A stretch of 64,000 bases of DNA from Muscardinus avellanarius (Eukaryota > Chordata > Mammalia > Rodentia > Gliridae). Below are positions 25,655-33,009 of this stretch, piece after piece. Below the pieces are notes generated by a model. The model did not search any database. It worked only from the letters and a program-made list of their open reading frames with translations, and was not told the origin of the DNA. The stretch's first letter is position 1. The number at the start of each line of letters is the position of its first letter. The position numbers were made by a program, and so were the translations under genes. Location: positions 123,120,723 to 123,184,722 of the forward strand of contig OY726557.1 in NCBI GenBank assembly GCA_963383645.1, in the 5' to 3' direction.

Positions 25655-27936
25655 TGAGTGTGTGTGTGTGTACATGCATGCACACATGCATGAATAAACA
25701 GTGCCCACTGATTAATTCTATGTGATTTTCATCTGCTCTGTAGTTCAGTAAATTCTGCAGCGTTGGTGAAAAGCCTGGAGGACATGAAGAAGGCTAATCC
25801 AGAGGTAAGAGGAGAATTCTGGCATTTGCTGCCTGCCCTGTGACAGGGAGTTGGACACACGCTCCAGCAAGAAACACTGCATGGGTTCAGCTGGCGCTGT
25901 TATCATTTTTTTTCCTGGAACTATATCACTCAGTATGTGTCTCAGCTCACAGGCCAACTGCAGGGACTCGGGAAGCCTGGGGTGGACTGGAGTACGTAGG
26001 GCTGACTGGGCCAGACCAGTTCTGGGCAGCAGATCCTGGTAGTGGACTGAGTAAAGGCCCTGGGTTTGGAGACAACACTTCCCCCCATCCCATAGAACCT
26101 CATCAACAATCTGAGGATAAGGACAAACTCTGCCCTGACTGCTTCACAGTGCTGTTGTGAGCCTGAGTAAGATGCTGATGGCAGGCAGGTGCTTCATGGT
26201 CCATGGGGCACTGAATGACTACTGGGGAGAATTAGGATACATGCAGGAGATAAAGAGTTCATGGTTAGAACTAAGTATGCAGGGACCTTTAGAAAGAGAG
26301 GACCTTCCATATTGACTGGTAATGGAGTTGTAAGTAGGGACTAAAAAATGGCTGAACTTCCCTGGACTCCTGTTGTTTTTTGTTCTTCCCCTCCTCTTTC
26401 TCCCTTTTGTGGTACTGGGGATTAGACCCACTGAGCTACACTCCTAGCCTTATTTCCCTTTTGTGGTACTGGGGATTAGACCCACTGAGCTACACTCCTA
26501 GCCTTATTTATTTATTTATTTATTTATTTACTTATTTTTGTGGTACTGGGAATTGAACTCAGGAGCATTCTATCTCTGAGCTACACCCCCAGCCCTTTTT
26601 ATTTTTTATTTTTGAAACAGAATCTCACTAGGTTGCTGGGTATCTCATTAAGTTGCTGAAGCTGGTCTTAAACCTGAGATCCTCCTGTCTCAGCCTCCTT
26701 AGTGCTGGTGTTACATGTGCGCGCCACTGCACCCCACCTTTTTATTTTTTATTTTGATACAAGGTCTCACTGAGTTGCTGAGGCTGGCCTTGGACCCCTG
26801 ATCTCCTGTCTCAGCCTCCCCAGTTGTGGTTTTATAGGCACATGCCACTGCACCCAGCTCCCTTCCTCTGTTTAATGTTTAGAAACCCCTCAGTTACCTT
26901 TCTGTCTTTTGGGCTGTTGTCTCAAGATTTTCCCCAGCATGACACAGGAGTCTCTAGAAGCCCACCAGTTTGTCACTGTATGATACTGCTTTCCCAGAGT
27001 GATAGGACCGTGAATTATGAAGTACACTGACCTTGCAGATGTGAGGGTCAGTGAGGGCTGTCCCTGCTGTGTAAGCCTTCTGAGAAATGACAATTAGTTT
27101 CTAATTAATGCCATCCTGCTATGGTTCTAATTAGAAGAAAGTGTCCATAGAAGACAAGCAATTTTGCAAGATACAAGCTCCCTGCTCTTAATTCTATGTC
27201 CATAGAAACAAAGACATCCCGGCTTTTGAAGTAAATAGTTTGGTTCTTAAGGTGGTGCCCTTTGCTAGTGAGGTAATTTCAGTAAAACTGGTCACCCTCT
27301 AAACTAACTGATTTTGGTGGCTTATGCCCTGTGAATAGGAGTAGATGGTCTCATGAGATTTGCCTGATTCTTATAGCCTTGCATATTTGTTTCCCCTTCT
27401 AGAAGCATGTTTACTCCTCTATAACCATACACGAAGTGATGGAGGCAGAAGACCCACAGGGATGCCCAGAGGCCACCTACATGACCATGGTGAGAACAAT
27501 ACTGGGCCTCTGGGCCAGTGTCCAGAGGCAGGAGAAGGGACTGGGGAGGCTGTTTGCTGAGGGTAGAAATTTTTTTAAGTAAAAGGAAAGTCGGAGAAAC
27601 TAAACTTTTCTGGATAAAGTATCTTATCAAATGAGTCTTCATAGAAGATTTCAAAGAATCAAGTCATCATGAGAGAGTATTGCCTTTCCTGGGAGTAGGG
27701 AAAGTGTCTCTGCCTCATTAGCATACCCCTGATAAACAAGACCTAGCCAGGCGTGATAGCCTTTGTTTGTACTTGGGAGGCTGAGTCAGGAGAATCACAG
27801 GTTTGTAGCCAGCCTCAGTTACTTAGTGAAGCCCTCTGCAACTTTGTGAGACCCTGTTTTAAAATAAAAAATACAAAATAGACTGGATAGGGCTGGAGGA
27901 GTAACTCGGAGGTAGAAAGCCCTGGCTTTAATTCCT

Positions 27937-27991
<55 letters not shown>

Positions 27992-29985
27992 ACAATGTTA
28001 GGATTCTTCAACAATTAGTATGCTGTAAGGGATTGTTTTCTTTTCCCATCAGAGGGTCAAAGTAGAGTCCCTTAGAATTTTTTTTTTTTTTTTTCCGTAC
28101 TGGGGATTGAACTCAGGGCCATTTTACCTCTGAGCTATACTCACAGCCTTATTTTTTATTCTTTATTTTGAAACAAGGTCTCACTAAGTTGCAGAGGGCC
28201 TCACTAAGTATCAGGCTGACCAAGAACCTGTAATCCTTTTGTCTCAGCCTCCCAATCTCAGCCTTGGGATAAACCATGCCCAGCTGATCTTTAGATTTTT
28301 AAAATAATCTGTGTCTTAGTAAGATCTTCATACAGTTTAACTGCTCTGCAGTGTGCAGGCTGAATAGCATGGAATCTGATTTCTACTTTTTCTTGGATTA
28401 GCCTTCTCTATCTCCCTGGGGAAACACAACACCCAGAAAAGGCCACACAGTGAGTAGGGGTAGGGACAAAAGGACTCAGCTGGCTAGAGCTCAAGCTATT
28501 TGTAGATTAATTGTAGGCACCAGTCCCATGAAGGAGCAGTGCTCGGCTGGGTTCAGAAAACCTGGCCTTCTGTGCTTGTGGAATAATGGGCGGTGTTTGT
28601 TCCTGTCCTGCCATACAGAGGACACATGATTTCCAGCTGATTTCAGTAAAGAAAGATCTGCCGGGGCAGTGTGAGTTCAGAGACTTGGCCTGGTTCCACC
28701 AAGTGAAACTGTAGCCCTGATCTGAAGCTGCTGTTGAATAGTCATTTTCCCAAATCCGTCTCCCAGTATGGCCATGTGATGCTCCAGTAACCTGCCAGGC
28801 CTTGTCCTGGGATCTTTAGATCATACTTGCAGATGTGGCTGCAGCTGTGCATCCTCCTGTTTGCAGACTGTCTTGAGGTGAGGATGCTGTAGGACTGACA
28901 GTGCTCTTCACAGCCACTTTCCCCATGTGCAGCGGGAGGTGCTGGTGACATAACAACACCACTGTCTTCTGGAGACAGATCTACTAGAGTGTGGGTGACA
29001 GAGGCCTGGGGCGCTGAGACTGCCAGGGCCTGCCAGGTTACTCTAACAGTGGTTCACCAAGTTAAGTGAGTCTCTGGGTAAATGCTGCACTGCAGGCCAC
29101 TCGTTTGAGACCTCAAGTGGAGAGGTGTTCTTTGCACTCGCTGTTGACCTCAATGAAATTTACTCAAATGTACAGTTATCCCTCTGTATCTGTGTTTTCT
29201 ACATCCCCAGATTCACCCAACCCTGGATTGAAAATATTTGGGAAAAAATTGCATCCATGATGAACTTTTACAGACTGGTTTTCTTGTCATTATTTCCTAG
29301 ACAATATAGCACACCTTTTATGTAGTATTATCATTGCATGAAGTGTTATAAGTAATCTGCAGATGATTTAAACTATACAGGAGGATGTGTGCGTGGATTG
29401 TATGTGAATACTATACCATTTTATATAAGGAAGCTGAGTGTTCATGGGCTCTGGTCTTGTGGGATTTCTGGAACTGATCTCCCATAGTACCAAGGGATTC
29501 TCTCTCTAAGGCTGTACACACAGTGGTTGAGGTTTTGGAGTTAGGCAGGCCTGGGTTTAAATTCTGACTCTGTGAGTTAGCCTCTAGATGCCAGCTTAGA
29601 GGGAGGTAATTTAGCCCCTCTGAGCCTCTACTTCTTTACTTTTCAAGTGAAAATAATAATCTTTCCCTCCTTGGGGGAGGAGTAGCTGAGCCGATGCCTG
29701 TGAAGCTCAGTACTGGCCCAGGCACATGAAAAGAATCACTAAATGGTAGCTATTATGATTGAACTACTTGTTCTGGCATTCTTTTTTCCAGTGCTGGAGA
29801 TGGTACCCAGGGCCTTCCCCATGCTAGGCAGCTTCTCTAGTCCTGAGCCACATCCCTAGTCCTGAACAATTTCTTACAAGTGTGCTTTTGTTTTTTCCCC
29901 CTCTTTTCCCACACAGCATCCAGTTCGGCCCTCTCTGAGGTCACTTCCAGCTGGGGGGATTTCAAAAACAGAGCAAGCTTTTTGA
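3888..29985 (+). CDS. JAML: JAML (junctional adhesion molecule-like, AMICA1), nine coding exons
   Basis: Joined coding exons: 3888-3930, 6839-6978, 8316-8541, 13051-13163, 15646-15880, 19098-19221, 25744-25804, 27403-27489 and 29917-29985. They total 1098 nt, or 365 residues plus TGA, and the frame is kept across all eight GT-AG introns. Layout: signal peptide (~1-15); V-type Ig domain 1 (disulfide Cys42-Cys111); Ig domain 2 (Cys150-Cys230, core Trp165); membrane span (~264-286); cytoplasmic tail with a YMTM motif (340-343). Sequons are visible at Asn71 and Asn175. JAML is a leukocyte surface receptor that binds CXADR on epithelium and endothelium. It supports transmigration, and it costimulates gamma-delta T cells through PI3-kinase recruited to YxxM. 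The human protein is about 394 residues, so this one is shorter, by in-frame losses at the end of exon 2 and in the last exon plus one short tail segment not found here. The neighbour order JAML-SCN2B-SCN4B matches the human locus. Identity rests on recognising the family sequence; no alignment was run. Confidence 0.95.
3998..4420 (-). mobile_element. Cluster of three SINE pieces
   Basis: Three antisense pieces lie side by side: a right-half remnant (3998-4065), a nearly complete young-subfamily copy (about 4100-4290, with CCTCCCAAGCGCGGGGATTA) and an older left half (4305-4420). All are in JAML intron 1. Confidence 0.85.
5328..5495 (-). mobile_element. Dimeric SINE, antisense
   Basis: Right half (TGGTACTGGAGGCTAAACCC), A-rich linker as a T-rich run, then a shortened left half. 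Confidence 0.8.
6165..6244. repeat. (GT)n microsatellite with GC interruptions
   Basis: A GT run of about 80 bp with GCATGCGTGC interruptions in JAML intron 1. Confidence 0.95.
6839..6978 (+). CDS. JAML: JAML exon: first half of Ig domain 1
   Basis: This exon of 140 nt enters in phase 1 after TCTACAG and leaves in phase 0 before GTAATG. It encodes the mature N-terminus and the first half of the membrane-distal V domain, including the B-strand cysteine (GCVFQ, Cys42) and the C-strand tryptophan (KVDW). The exon ends about five codons earlier than the human exon and than its paralogous exon at 13051-13163, which ends SSGEHAK. The reading frame is preserved. Confidence 0.93.
8136..8223. repeat. 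(ATT)n then (GAT)n microsatellites
   Basis: An ATT run (8136-8179) and a GATGAT/GATGGT run (8198-8223) lie 92 bp before the JAML exon 3 acceptor. Confidence 0.95.
8316..8541 (+). CDS. JAML: JAML exon: second half of Ig domain 1
   Basis: This exon of 226 nt runs from phase 0 to phase 1, with acceptor CCTCCAG and donor GTACAG. It encodes the C'-to-G strand half of V domain 1, with GRFQDRV, a DGSLLLQDV strand and the F-strand signature DQGTYTC (Cys111). A sequon (NFS) lies at residues 71-73. An ATT/GAT microsatellite ends about 95 bp upstream of the acceptor. Confidence 0.95.
9288..9492 (+). mobile_element. Dimeric SINE, sense
   Basis: GCATGGTGGTACACA start, A-rich linker, then GGGCTGGAATGTAGCTCGGA with the shortened tRNA-like half and a C/A-rich tail. 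Confidence 0.85.
10049..10231 (-). mobile_element. Dimeric SINE, antisense
   Basis: Runs from GTACTGGGGAATGAACCC to GTGCCACCATGCCTGGCT. Confidence 0.85.
10321..10487. repeat. CTTT/TTTC simple repeat with SINE tail piece
   Basis: Pyrimidine-rich TTTC/TTTTC run (10321-10436) followed by an antisense right-half SINE remnant (GTGGTACTCAGGATTGAAGC). Confidence 0.85.
10926..11136 (-). mobile_element. (GT)n joined to antisense dimeric SINE
   Basis: The GT run 10926-10967 forms the tail of the antisense SINE 10968-11136, which carries typical right and left halves. Confidence 0.85.
11473..11668 (+). mobile_element. Young-subfamily dimeric SINE, sense
   Basis: Has the subfamily marks TGTAATCCCCGCGCTTGGGA and GTCTGGGAGTATAGCCCAGA, ending at CAAGTACCACC with an A-rich tail. 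Confidence 0.9.
11789..11994 (+). mobile_element. Dimeric SINE with long A tail, sense
   Basis: Left half with an internal deletion, linker, right half and a 28-A tail (11967-11994). Confidence 0.85.
13051..13163 (+). CDS. JAML: JAML exon: first half of Ig domain 2
   Basis: This exon of 113 nt runs from phase 1 to phase 0 (acceptor TTCCCAG, donor GTAATG). It encodes the first half of the membrane-proximal V domain, with B-strand Cys150 (LMKCDFQ), KVAW (Trp165) and the end GEHAK. It is clearly paralogous to the exon at 6839-6978. Joining it to the next exon creates an N-E-T glycosylation sequon (Asn175). Confidence 0.93.
13806..14008 (+). mobile_element. Dimeric SINE, sense, (AAAT) tail
   Basis: GAGCATGGTTACGCACGCTT start, right half GGGCTGGGGGTGTTGCTCGG, tail of AAAT units. 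Confidence 0.85.
14215..14381 (-). mobile_element. Dimeric SINE, antisense, diverged
   Basis: Right half GGGACTGAACCTACATTCTA, then the left half to TGCACCATTGTGTCTGGCT. Confidence 0.8.
14868..15066 (-). mobile_element. Dimeric SINE, antisense
   Basis: TGGTGCTGGGGATCTAACTC to GTGCGCTATCATGCCCAGCT, in JAML intron 4. Confidence 0.85.
15148..15522. repeat. Degenerate minisatellite, units of about 33-44 bp
   Basis: About ten imperfect copies of a unit like GCTTTGTGTTACCTGACACA plus an ACATGTATGTACATG-type arm. Unit length varies and the ACATGT arms are self-complementary. It ends about 120 bp before JAML exon 5. Confidence 0.8.
15646..15880 (+). CDS. JAML: JAML exon: second half of Ig domain 2
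   Basis: This exon of 235 nt runs from phase 0 to phase 1 (acceptor CTTCCAG, donor GTATAC). It encodes the C'-to-G strands of V domain 2, with GRFQNRV, the DGSIKLQRV strand and the F-strand signature SDGGLYTC (Cys230). It is paralogous to the exon at 8316-8541. A degenerate minisatellite ends about 120 bp upstream. Confidence 0.95.
16970..17141 (-). mobile_element. Dimeric SINE, antisense
   Basis: CAGCACTGGAGATTGAACCC to GCCTCCCAAGTACTGG, with its 5' end cut off. Confidence 0.85.
17149..17290 (-). mobile_element. Antisense old L1 3' UTR fragment
   Basis: TTGAGATATACTCTACTTACC, CAGTTCACCCATC and the CCATCAATCC block follow the reverse strand of ancient L1 3' ends. Confidence 0.55.
17440..17640 (-). 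mobile_element. MER2-like Tigger DNA transposon fragment
   Basis: AAATCATCTCTAGCTTACTT and the AATACTATGTAAATATTTGC block match, on the opposite strand, the internal part of the element at 29173-29507. Confidence 0.6.
18090..18670 (-). mobile_element. L2-like ancient LINE fragment
   Basis: Antisense blocks such as CTTACAGTGGTTGCTCCATT, CCTTCAAGATCCAGATCAAA and the GGAGGCAGGGACCATG end are typical of L2 3' regions. Confidence 0.6.
19098..19221 (+). CDS. JAML: JAML exon: stalk and transmembrane segment
   Basis: This exon of 124 nt enters in phase 1 after CTTCCCAG and ends two bases into a codon before GTACAG. It encodes a short stalk, the conserved GNQLVIIVGIVCAT start of the membrane span (about residues 264-286) and the basic stop-transfer sequence KRTHRNK. 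Confidence 0.95.
19839..20071 (-). mobile_element. (CA)n joined to antisense dimeric SINE
   Basis: CA run 19839-19875, then antisense SINE 19881-20071 in JAML intron 6. Confidence 0.85.
20078..20287 (-). mobile_element. Young-subfamily SINE, antisense, with ATT repeat
   Basis: ATT units and a T run precede GGTGGTACTGGGGATGGGAA. The left half carries AAGTGCGGGGATTACAAGC. Confidence 0.85.
20570..20643 (-). mobile_element. Full-length ID-type monomer, antisense
   Basis: CAATGCTGGGGACCAAACCC, then CCATGCTAGGTGAGCATTCT and the CACTGAGCGACTCCCAGCC end. Unlike the dimeric SINEs, this copy keeps the middle of the tRNA-like body. Confidence 0.75.
20968..20981 (+). repeat. Target-site duplication, left copy
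   Basis: ATAACTTTGTGTCA immediately precedes the L1-type 5' end. It is repeated exactly at 23755-23768 after the A-rich tail, marking both ends of one retrotransposition event. Confidence 0.93.
21011..21032 (+). repeat. Perfect 9-bp hairpin near the L1 5' end
   Basis: AGCGGGGCT, a 4-nt loop (TAAG), then AGCCCCGCT. It sits 30 nt inside the element's 5' end. Confidence 0.7.
21161..21446 (+). repeat. Two ~208-bp-spaced repeats in the L1 5' UTR
   Basis: The block starting at 21161 (GAGATACACTGGCCTCACGC...) recurs diverged from 21369 (GAAATACACCAGCTTCACGG...). Both carry GCAGCAGCGCCATA and end near a TTCACCG. This recalls the tandem promoter monomers of some rodent L1s. Confidence 0.7.
21775..22692 (+). 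pseudogene. L1 ORF1-like frame with two in-frame stops
   Basis: One frame of 306 codons runs from ATG 21775 to TAA 22690-22692, broken only by TGA at 22078-22080 and TGA at 22402-22404. The N-terminal part is polar and heptad-like (coiled coil, through residue ~100). Next comes an RNA-recognition-like middle, then the typical C-terminal domain with NFQSKISYPAKLS. L1 ORF1 protein is a trimeric RNA chaperone that coats L1 RNA. Both stops could be decayed CGA codons (CpG loss), so the source copy was probably open. Confidence 0.85.
22740..23395 (-). mobile_element. Antisense fragment of an old L1 ORF2 (3' part)
   Basis: Read on the minus strand, this segment follows the C-terminal part of mammalian L1 ORF2. 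Landmarks are the AAAGAACAAAG, GATTTCAAA, GTTGGACCC and TTACCTA blocks, with many indels and stops. It is much more diverged than the ORF1 beside it. It lies inside the boundaries set by the target-site duplications. Confidence 0.8.
23755..23768 (+). repeat. Target-site duplication, right copy
   Basis: An exact 14-bp copy of 20968-20981, directly after the A-rich tail of the L1-derived element. Confidence 0.93.
23884..24087 (-). mobile_element. Dimeric SINE with long-type ID half, antisense
   Basis: A T27 tail, then a right half that keeps the GAGCATACTATCTATGAAAG middle, then the left half. Confidence 0.8.
24096..24352 (-). mobile_element. (TTTA)n joined to young-subfamily SINE, antisense
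   Basis: TTTA run 24096-24146, then GGTGGTACTGCGGGTGGAAC to GTGTGCCACCACGCCTAGCT. Confidence 0.9.
25116..25528. mobile_element. Nested SINEs: antisense copy inside a sense copy
   Basis: Sense left half 25116-25258 and sense right half 25458-25528 are split in the A-rich linker by an antisense dimeric SINE (25260-25457). AAATAAAATAAAAT-like flanks fit a target-site duplication. Confidence 0.85.
25624..25672. repeat. (TG)n microsatellite
   Basis: TG run with a TTTGTGAG interruption, 71 bp before JAML exon 7. Confidence 0.95.
25744..25804 (+). CDS. JAML: JAML exon: juxtamembrane cytoplasmic segment
   Basis: This exon of 61 nt (acceptor CTGTAG, donor GTAAGA) restores phase 0. It encodes a Ser/Lys-rich stretch beginning SSVNS and ending ANPE, colinear with the human tail just inside the membrane. 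Its size, its phase and the ends shared with human support the call. It lies about 2 kb downstream of the large L1-derived insertion. Confidence 0.87.
26401..26508. repeat. Perfect 54-bp tandem duplication of a SINE right half
   Basis: 26401-26454 and 26455-26508 are identical. Each holds an antisense right-half monomer (GTGGTACTGGGGATTAGACC). Confidence 0.93.
26509..26862 (-). mobile_element. Two antisense SINE copies
   Basis: A TTTA run, a complete dimeric copy (26537-26740) and a left-half copy (26741-26862). Confidence 0.85.
27403..27489 (+). CDS. JAML: JAML exon: cytoplasmic tail with PI3-kinase motif
   Basis: This exon of 87 nt is phase 0 at both ends (acceptor CTTCTAG, donor GTGAGA). 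It encodes KHVYSS, an acidic middle and EATYMTM. The YMTM at residues 340-343 is the YxxM motif that recruits the p85 subunit of PI3-kinase in JAML signalling. It sits right at the splice donor. If the intron were retained, the frame would run about 30 codons to a TAA. Confidence 0.92.
27746..27994 (+). mobile_element. Dimeric SINE with (CA)n tail, sense
   Basis: SINE 27746-27939. Its terminal CCTAGTACACAC passes straight into a CA run to 27994. Confidence 0.9.
28078..28286 (-). mobile_element. Dimeric SINE, antisense
   Basis: T-rich tail, then CGTACTGGGGATTGAACTCA to AAACCATGCCCAGCTG. Confidence 0.85.
29173..29507 (+). mobile_element. MER2-like Tigger (pogo-type) DNA transposon remnant
   Basis: Begins CAGTTATCCCTCTGTATCTG directly after TA and ends GTACCAAGGGATTC, near-inverted ends of the Tigger type. 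Internal blocks include GATTGAAAATATTTGGG and AGATGATTTAAACTATACAG. It appears nearly end to end. Tigger elements are ancient and inactive in mammals. Confidence 0.75.
29788..29866 (-). mobile_element. ID-type monomer, antisense
   Basis: CAGTGCTGGAGATGGTACCC, CCATGCTAGGCAGC and GAGCCACATCCCTAG, ending 51 bp before the last JAML exon. Confidence 0.7.
29917..29985 (+). CDS. JAML: JAML terminal coding exon
   Basis: The acceptor CCACACAG leads in phase 0 into HPVRPSLRS, then GGISKTEQAF and TGA (29983-29985). The start and end are colinear with the human C-terminus (HPVWPSLRS and KTQQAF). About eight to ten codons in the middle of the human exon are missing here, in frame. The exon is easy to miss because it is only 23 codons long. 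Confidence 0.92.
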   Translation, partial: HPVRPSLRSLPAGGISKTEQAF

Positions 29986-30900
29986 GAAGACAGGAGTGTT
30001 CCCTGCATCTTAGCCATGGCAGGGTCTATGTCCTTGTGTACACTGAGATACTGCCGGTTATTCCTGACTCCTGCACCCTCAGATACCCTTGGCTTCCATC
30101 AAAGGCTGAAGATGGAGGGTCTGGAGCCTGACAGCAAGACTGGATGGCCTGGAGGAGAAGGCTCTGGAGGGGGAGAGCATGGACTTGGCCCCTGCAGTGG
30201 GACCCTGGCCCTGGGAAGCTGGCTGAACTGCAGCGGTGGCCCCAAAGGCTCCATTTGATCGCACCCTTCGTGTGGACATTGCCTTTTATGGATGAGCTAC
30301 TAAGAAGAATCAGAGAGATAAAAAATCAACCCTTGAGAGTCCTTCAGTAAATTATCCCTAAATAGATGTGTTTTGTGGAAATGATTGGTCTTTAGGTCTG
30401 GGGAACAGGGCATGTAGAATTCAGAAGTCCTGGAATTACTGAAGCTCCAGAGGAGAGTGGCACCCTGACTCTGTGCTGGGGCTGGAGGTCCTAGGTGGGC
30501 TCTGGTGGACACATGGGAAATGGGTGGGAGCGCAGCTCTAGGATTCAGCCCAGGGACTCCTCCTCCTGCTGAGCTGGGTGCCAGCATTGCTGATGGCTCC
30601 CTGCTGGGCCTCCTGATGTGGAGTTCCTGGGGGTGCTTAAGCAAAAGGAATGTCAGTTGGATCCTAAAGTGGATACCACCTATTGAATTCTTGGTCTAAA
30701 ATGGAGCTTTCTATGCTCTGTGGTTACCATTGTAAGGTTGGTCTTAAAAGTCATTTGGTTTTGAACCGACTTTCAGTCTCTAGAGCACCCTGAATGCAGG
30801 TCAGCTCTGCTTCCCTTCCCTCCATACCACGGGCCTCTCCTCATTCTCTGTCTCCCTTTCTTCCAGTTGGCAGTTCAGGGCTCAGATAAAGAGGAAGTCC
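29986..30900 (+). other. JAML: JAML 3' UTR (3' end not fixed)
   Basis: Single-copy sequence follows the JAML stop up to the SINE at 30902. There is no canonical AATAAA before that SINE. The nearest candidate is a weak AGTAAA near 30344. The SINE itself brings AATAAA-like strings (31029-31040). The true cleavage site is uncertain. Confidence 0.5.
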
Positions 30901-30901
30901 T

Positions 30902-31130
30902 TAGCAGGATGTGGTGGTGCATGCTTATAATCCCAGTACTTGGGAGGCTGGGACAGGAGGATCAGAGGTTCAGAGTCAGCCTCAGCTACTTAGTGAAGCC
31001 CTCTGCAATTTAGTGAGATACTGTTTTACAAATAAAAGAATAAAATAGGGCTGGGGGTGTAGCTCAGAGGTAGAATGCCCCTGGGTTCAATCCTCACTAT
31101 CATAAAAAGAAAAAAAAAAAAAGAAAAAAA
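30902..31130 (+). mobile_element. Dimeric SINE, sense
   Basis: AGGATGTGGTGGTGCATGCT to GTTCAATCCTCACTATCAT with an A-rich tail. It follows the JAML 3' UTR. Confidence 0.88.
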
Positions 31131-31618
31131 GGAAGTCTTTTCTGGGTCTCTGATTTTTGAACCAGTCTTAAGCAGTGCTATATTTTTAAATGACCCCTCA
31201 AGTTCTCCAAACATCAGAGCCCTCTCATAATATGTCCACTGTGAACTCCTTCTCTTTTGCCGACTGTTCTTACTGGGTCATGGGGAAGAGCCACCAGGGG
31301 TTCTTTTTTGTTCCTGGTCAGTGGTGATGCACCTGTTGGGCTTTGAATAAGGACTATGTTAATCTGTGTCTTGAAGGCAGTAGCCTGTCTAAGACATACT
31401 AGGAGCATATTGGCAGGAGAAATTGGTGAGAGAGGGCTCTTCATAGCCCAAGTGTTTATGGAAGGGAAGTGGTTTCATTTCTGGGCTGTTAAGTGACCTG
31501 CTTTTCTGGGCTAAGGGCTCCTTCCCACTTCCTCATACATTGCATGCTCTGAGCTGGGTTTGGTGCACTCACCGGGAATCCCAGTACTTGAGAGGGTTGG
31601 GACCTCTCAGCCCATTTG

Positions 31619-31620
<2 letters not shown>

Positions 31621-31666
<46 letters not shown>

Positions 31667-31815
31667 GGGGATCGAATCCATGGGCATTCTACCTCTAAGA
31701 TACATTCCTAGCCCTGTTTTAATTTTTTAGTTTGAAACAGAGTCTTACTAAGTTGCTGAGGTCCTCATTAAGTTGCCGAGGCTGGCCTTGAACCTCCTGT
31801 CTCCTTTCAAATACT
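31621..31815 (-). mobile_element. (GT)n joined to antisense SINE
   Basis: GT run 31621-31662, then TTACTGGGGATCGAATCCAT and the rest of a dimeric copy. Confidence 0.85.
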
Positions 31816-32889
31816 GGTCCCAACTCAGTTTTAATTTAAAAAAATGAACAGTGTGGATGACAATATTTTTGTTGATGCAGGCCCTATCTCTTGTTAATTC
31901 TGATATCTGTGGGCAGGAAGCCTTTTTGTTGGGTGACAGGTTGATTCCTCAGCTCAGAAACTCAGGATTGGTGGGATCCTTGGCTAAGGTGATGGAAAAG
32001 AATTTGAGCTTGTGCCAGTCAGGTATGGATGGAGGTTTATTTGGGGAAAAGGAAAGAAATACATATTCAAGAGGGACTGTGGACCACCTCAAGATGAAGA
32101 AGGTATTTTGTGGAGAGCAGGGCTCTCTTCTCATAGGGGACTTCATGAGGGGTAGATTAGACGAGGTACGTGAGGATGATCTCAGTCGTTAGTCCCTGAA
32201 GCAGTTTACGGTGGTCTGGTAGTCTGGTCAGCTTTCGGGAGGATGATTTCAGTCCAGTAGACCCAAGGTGGTTCCTGGTGATCTGGTTAAACTTAGGGTC
32301 CTCAGGCTGATTGGGGTCTTCCTTATCTGACTGACAGATAAGCTGGAGAGTGTCCTAAATTATAAATTTTTCAAAATATCTGTCTTGTTAACAATGTATA
32401 AGGCAATTATAGTTTCTTTCAATTAGCTCTAGAATCTACAGATTTCCTAGAAATTTAAGAGTCAGGCCTGGGAAAGAGAACTGGTATGGGGAATAAAGGC
32501 TGAAGCACTTCAGCTCCAGGTTCTCATATTAAAGTTCTATCTTACTTTTTCTTCCTGTCTGTCTCCTTTCTACCTACTTATTTTTTCTGTCCTACATCAC
32601 TTTAACCCTCTTCTCATCCATAGAGTAAGGAGGCTGAGTCTGACAAGGGACTCTGTAGCCCTGAGTGGTGACATTCTGAAGGGTGTGGAAGCTGCTGGGG
32701 AGGGAGCTGGCTGCGCCTCCTGGTTAGCAAGCAGTTTTGTTACTTGAATTTGCAGTAATTCAGTTCCCTAGAACACCAGATGCTCCCATATTCGGAGGTT
32801 TCCAGAAGCACTCAGGCCCTTGCCAAGAAAGCAGCCCCAACTGCAGAGGGGTGAGGCTGCCCATGAATAATGGAGAATCTCGCAGCTCC
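31816..32889. other. Intergenic stretch, no gene seen
   Basis: Open frames here are short and lack splice or family signatures. Two related blocks (about 32171-32235 and 32238-32302, both with GAGGATGAT-TCAGTC and a GGTCTGGT/GATCTGGT end) form a loose direct repeat of unknown origin. Confidence 0.5.
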
Positions 32890-33005
32890 AGAATATGGGT
32901 GGTATTGCAGGCCTGTGATCCCAGCTCCATGGAGGCCTGAGGCAGGAGCAGCCTGAGTTTGAGGATGGCCTGGGTAACATAGTGAGAACACTTCCTCACC
33001 CCCAA
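32890..33005 (+). mobile_element. Degenerate SINE left half
   Basis: ATGGGTGGTATTGCAGGCCT, GGCCTGAGGCAGGAGCAGCC and GGTAACATAGTGAGAAC resemble an old B1-like monomer. Confidence 0.55.
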
Positions 33006-33009
33006 AGAA

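Noticed and set aside
27128..27175. Candidate for the missing small JAML tail exon
   Set aside because: The AG-AAAGTGTCC stretch has a stop in the expected frame, no GT donor at the right distance, and only weak similarity.
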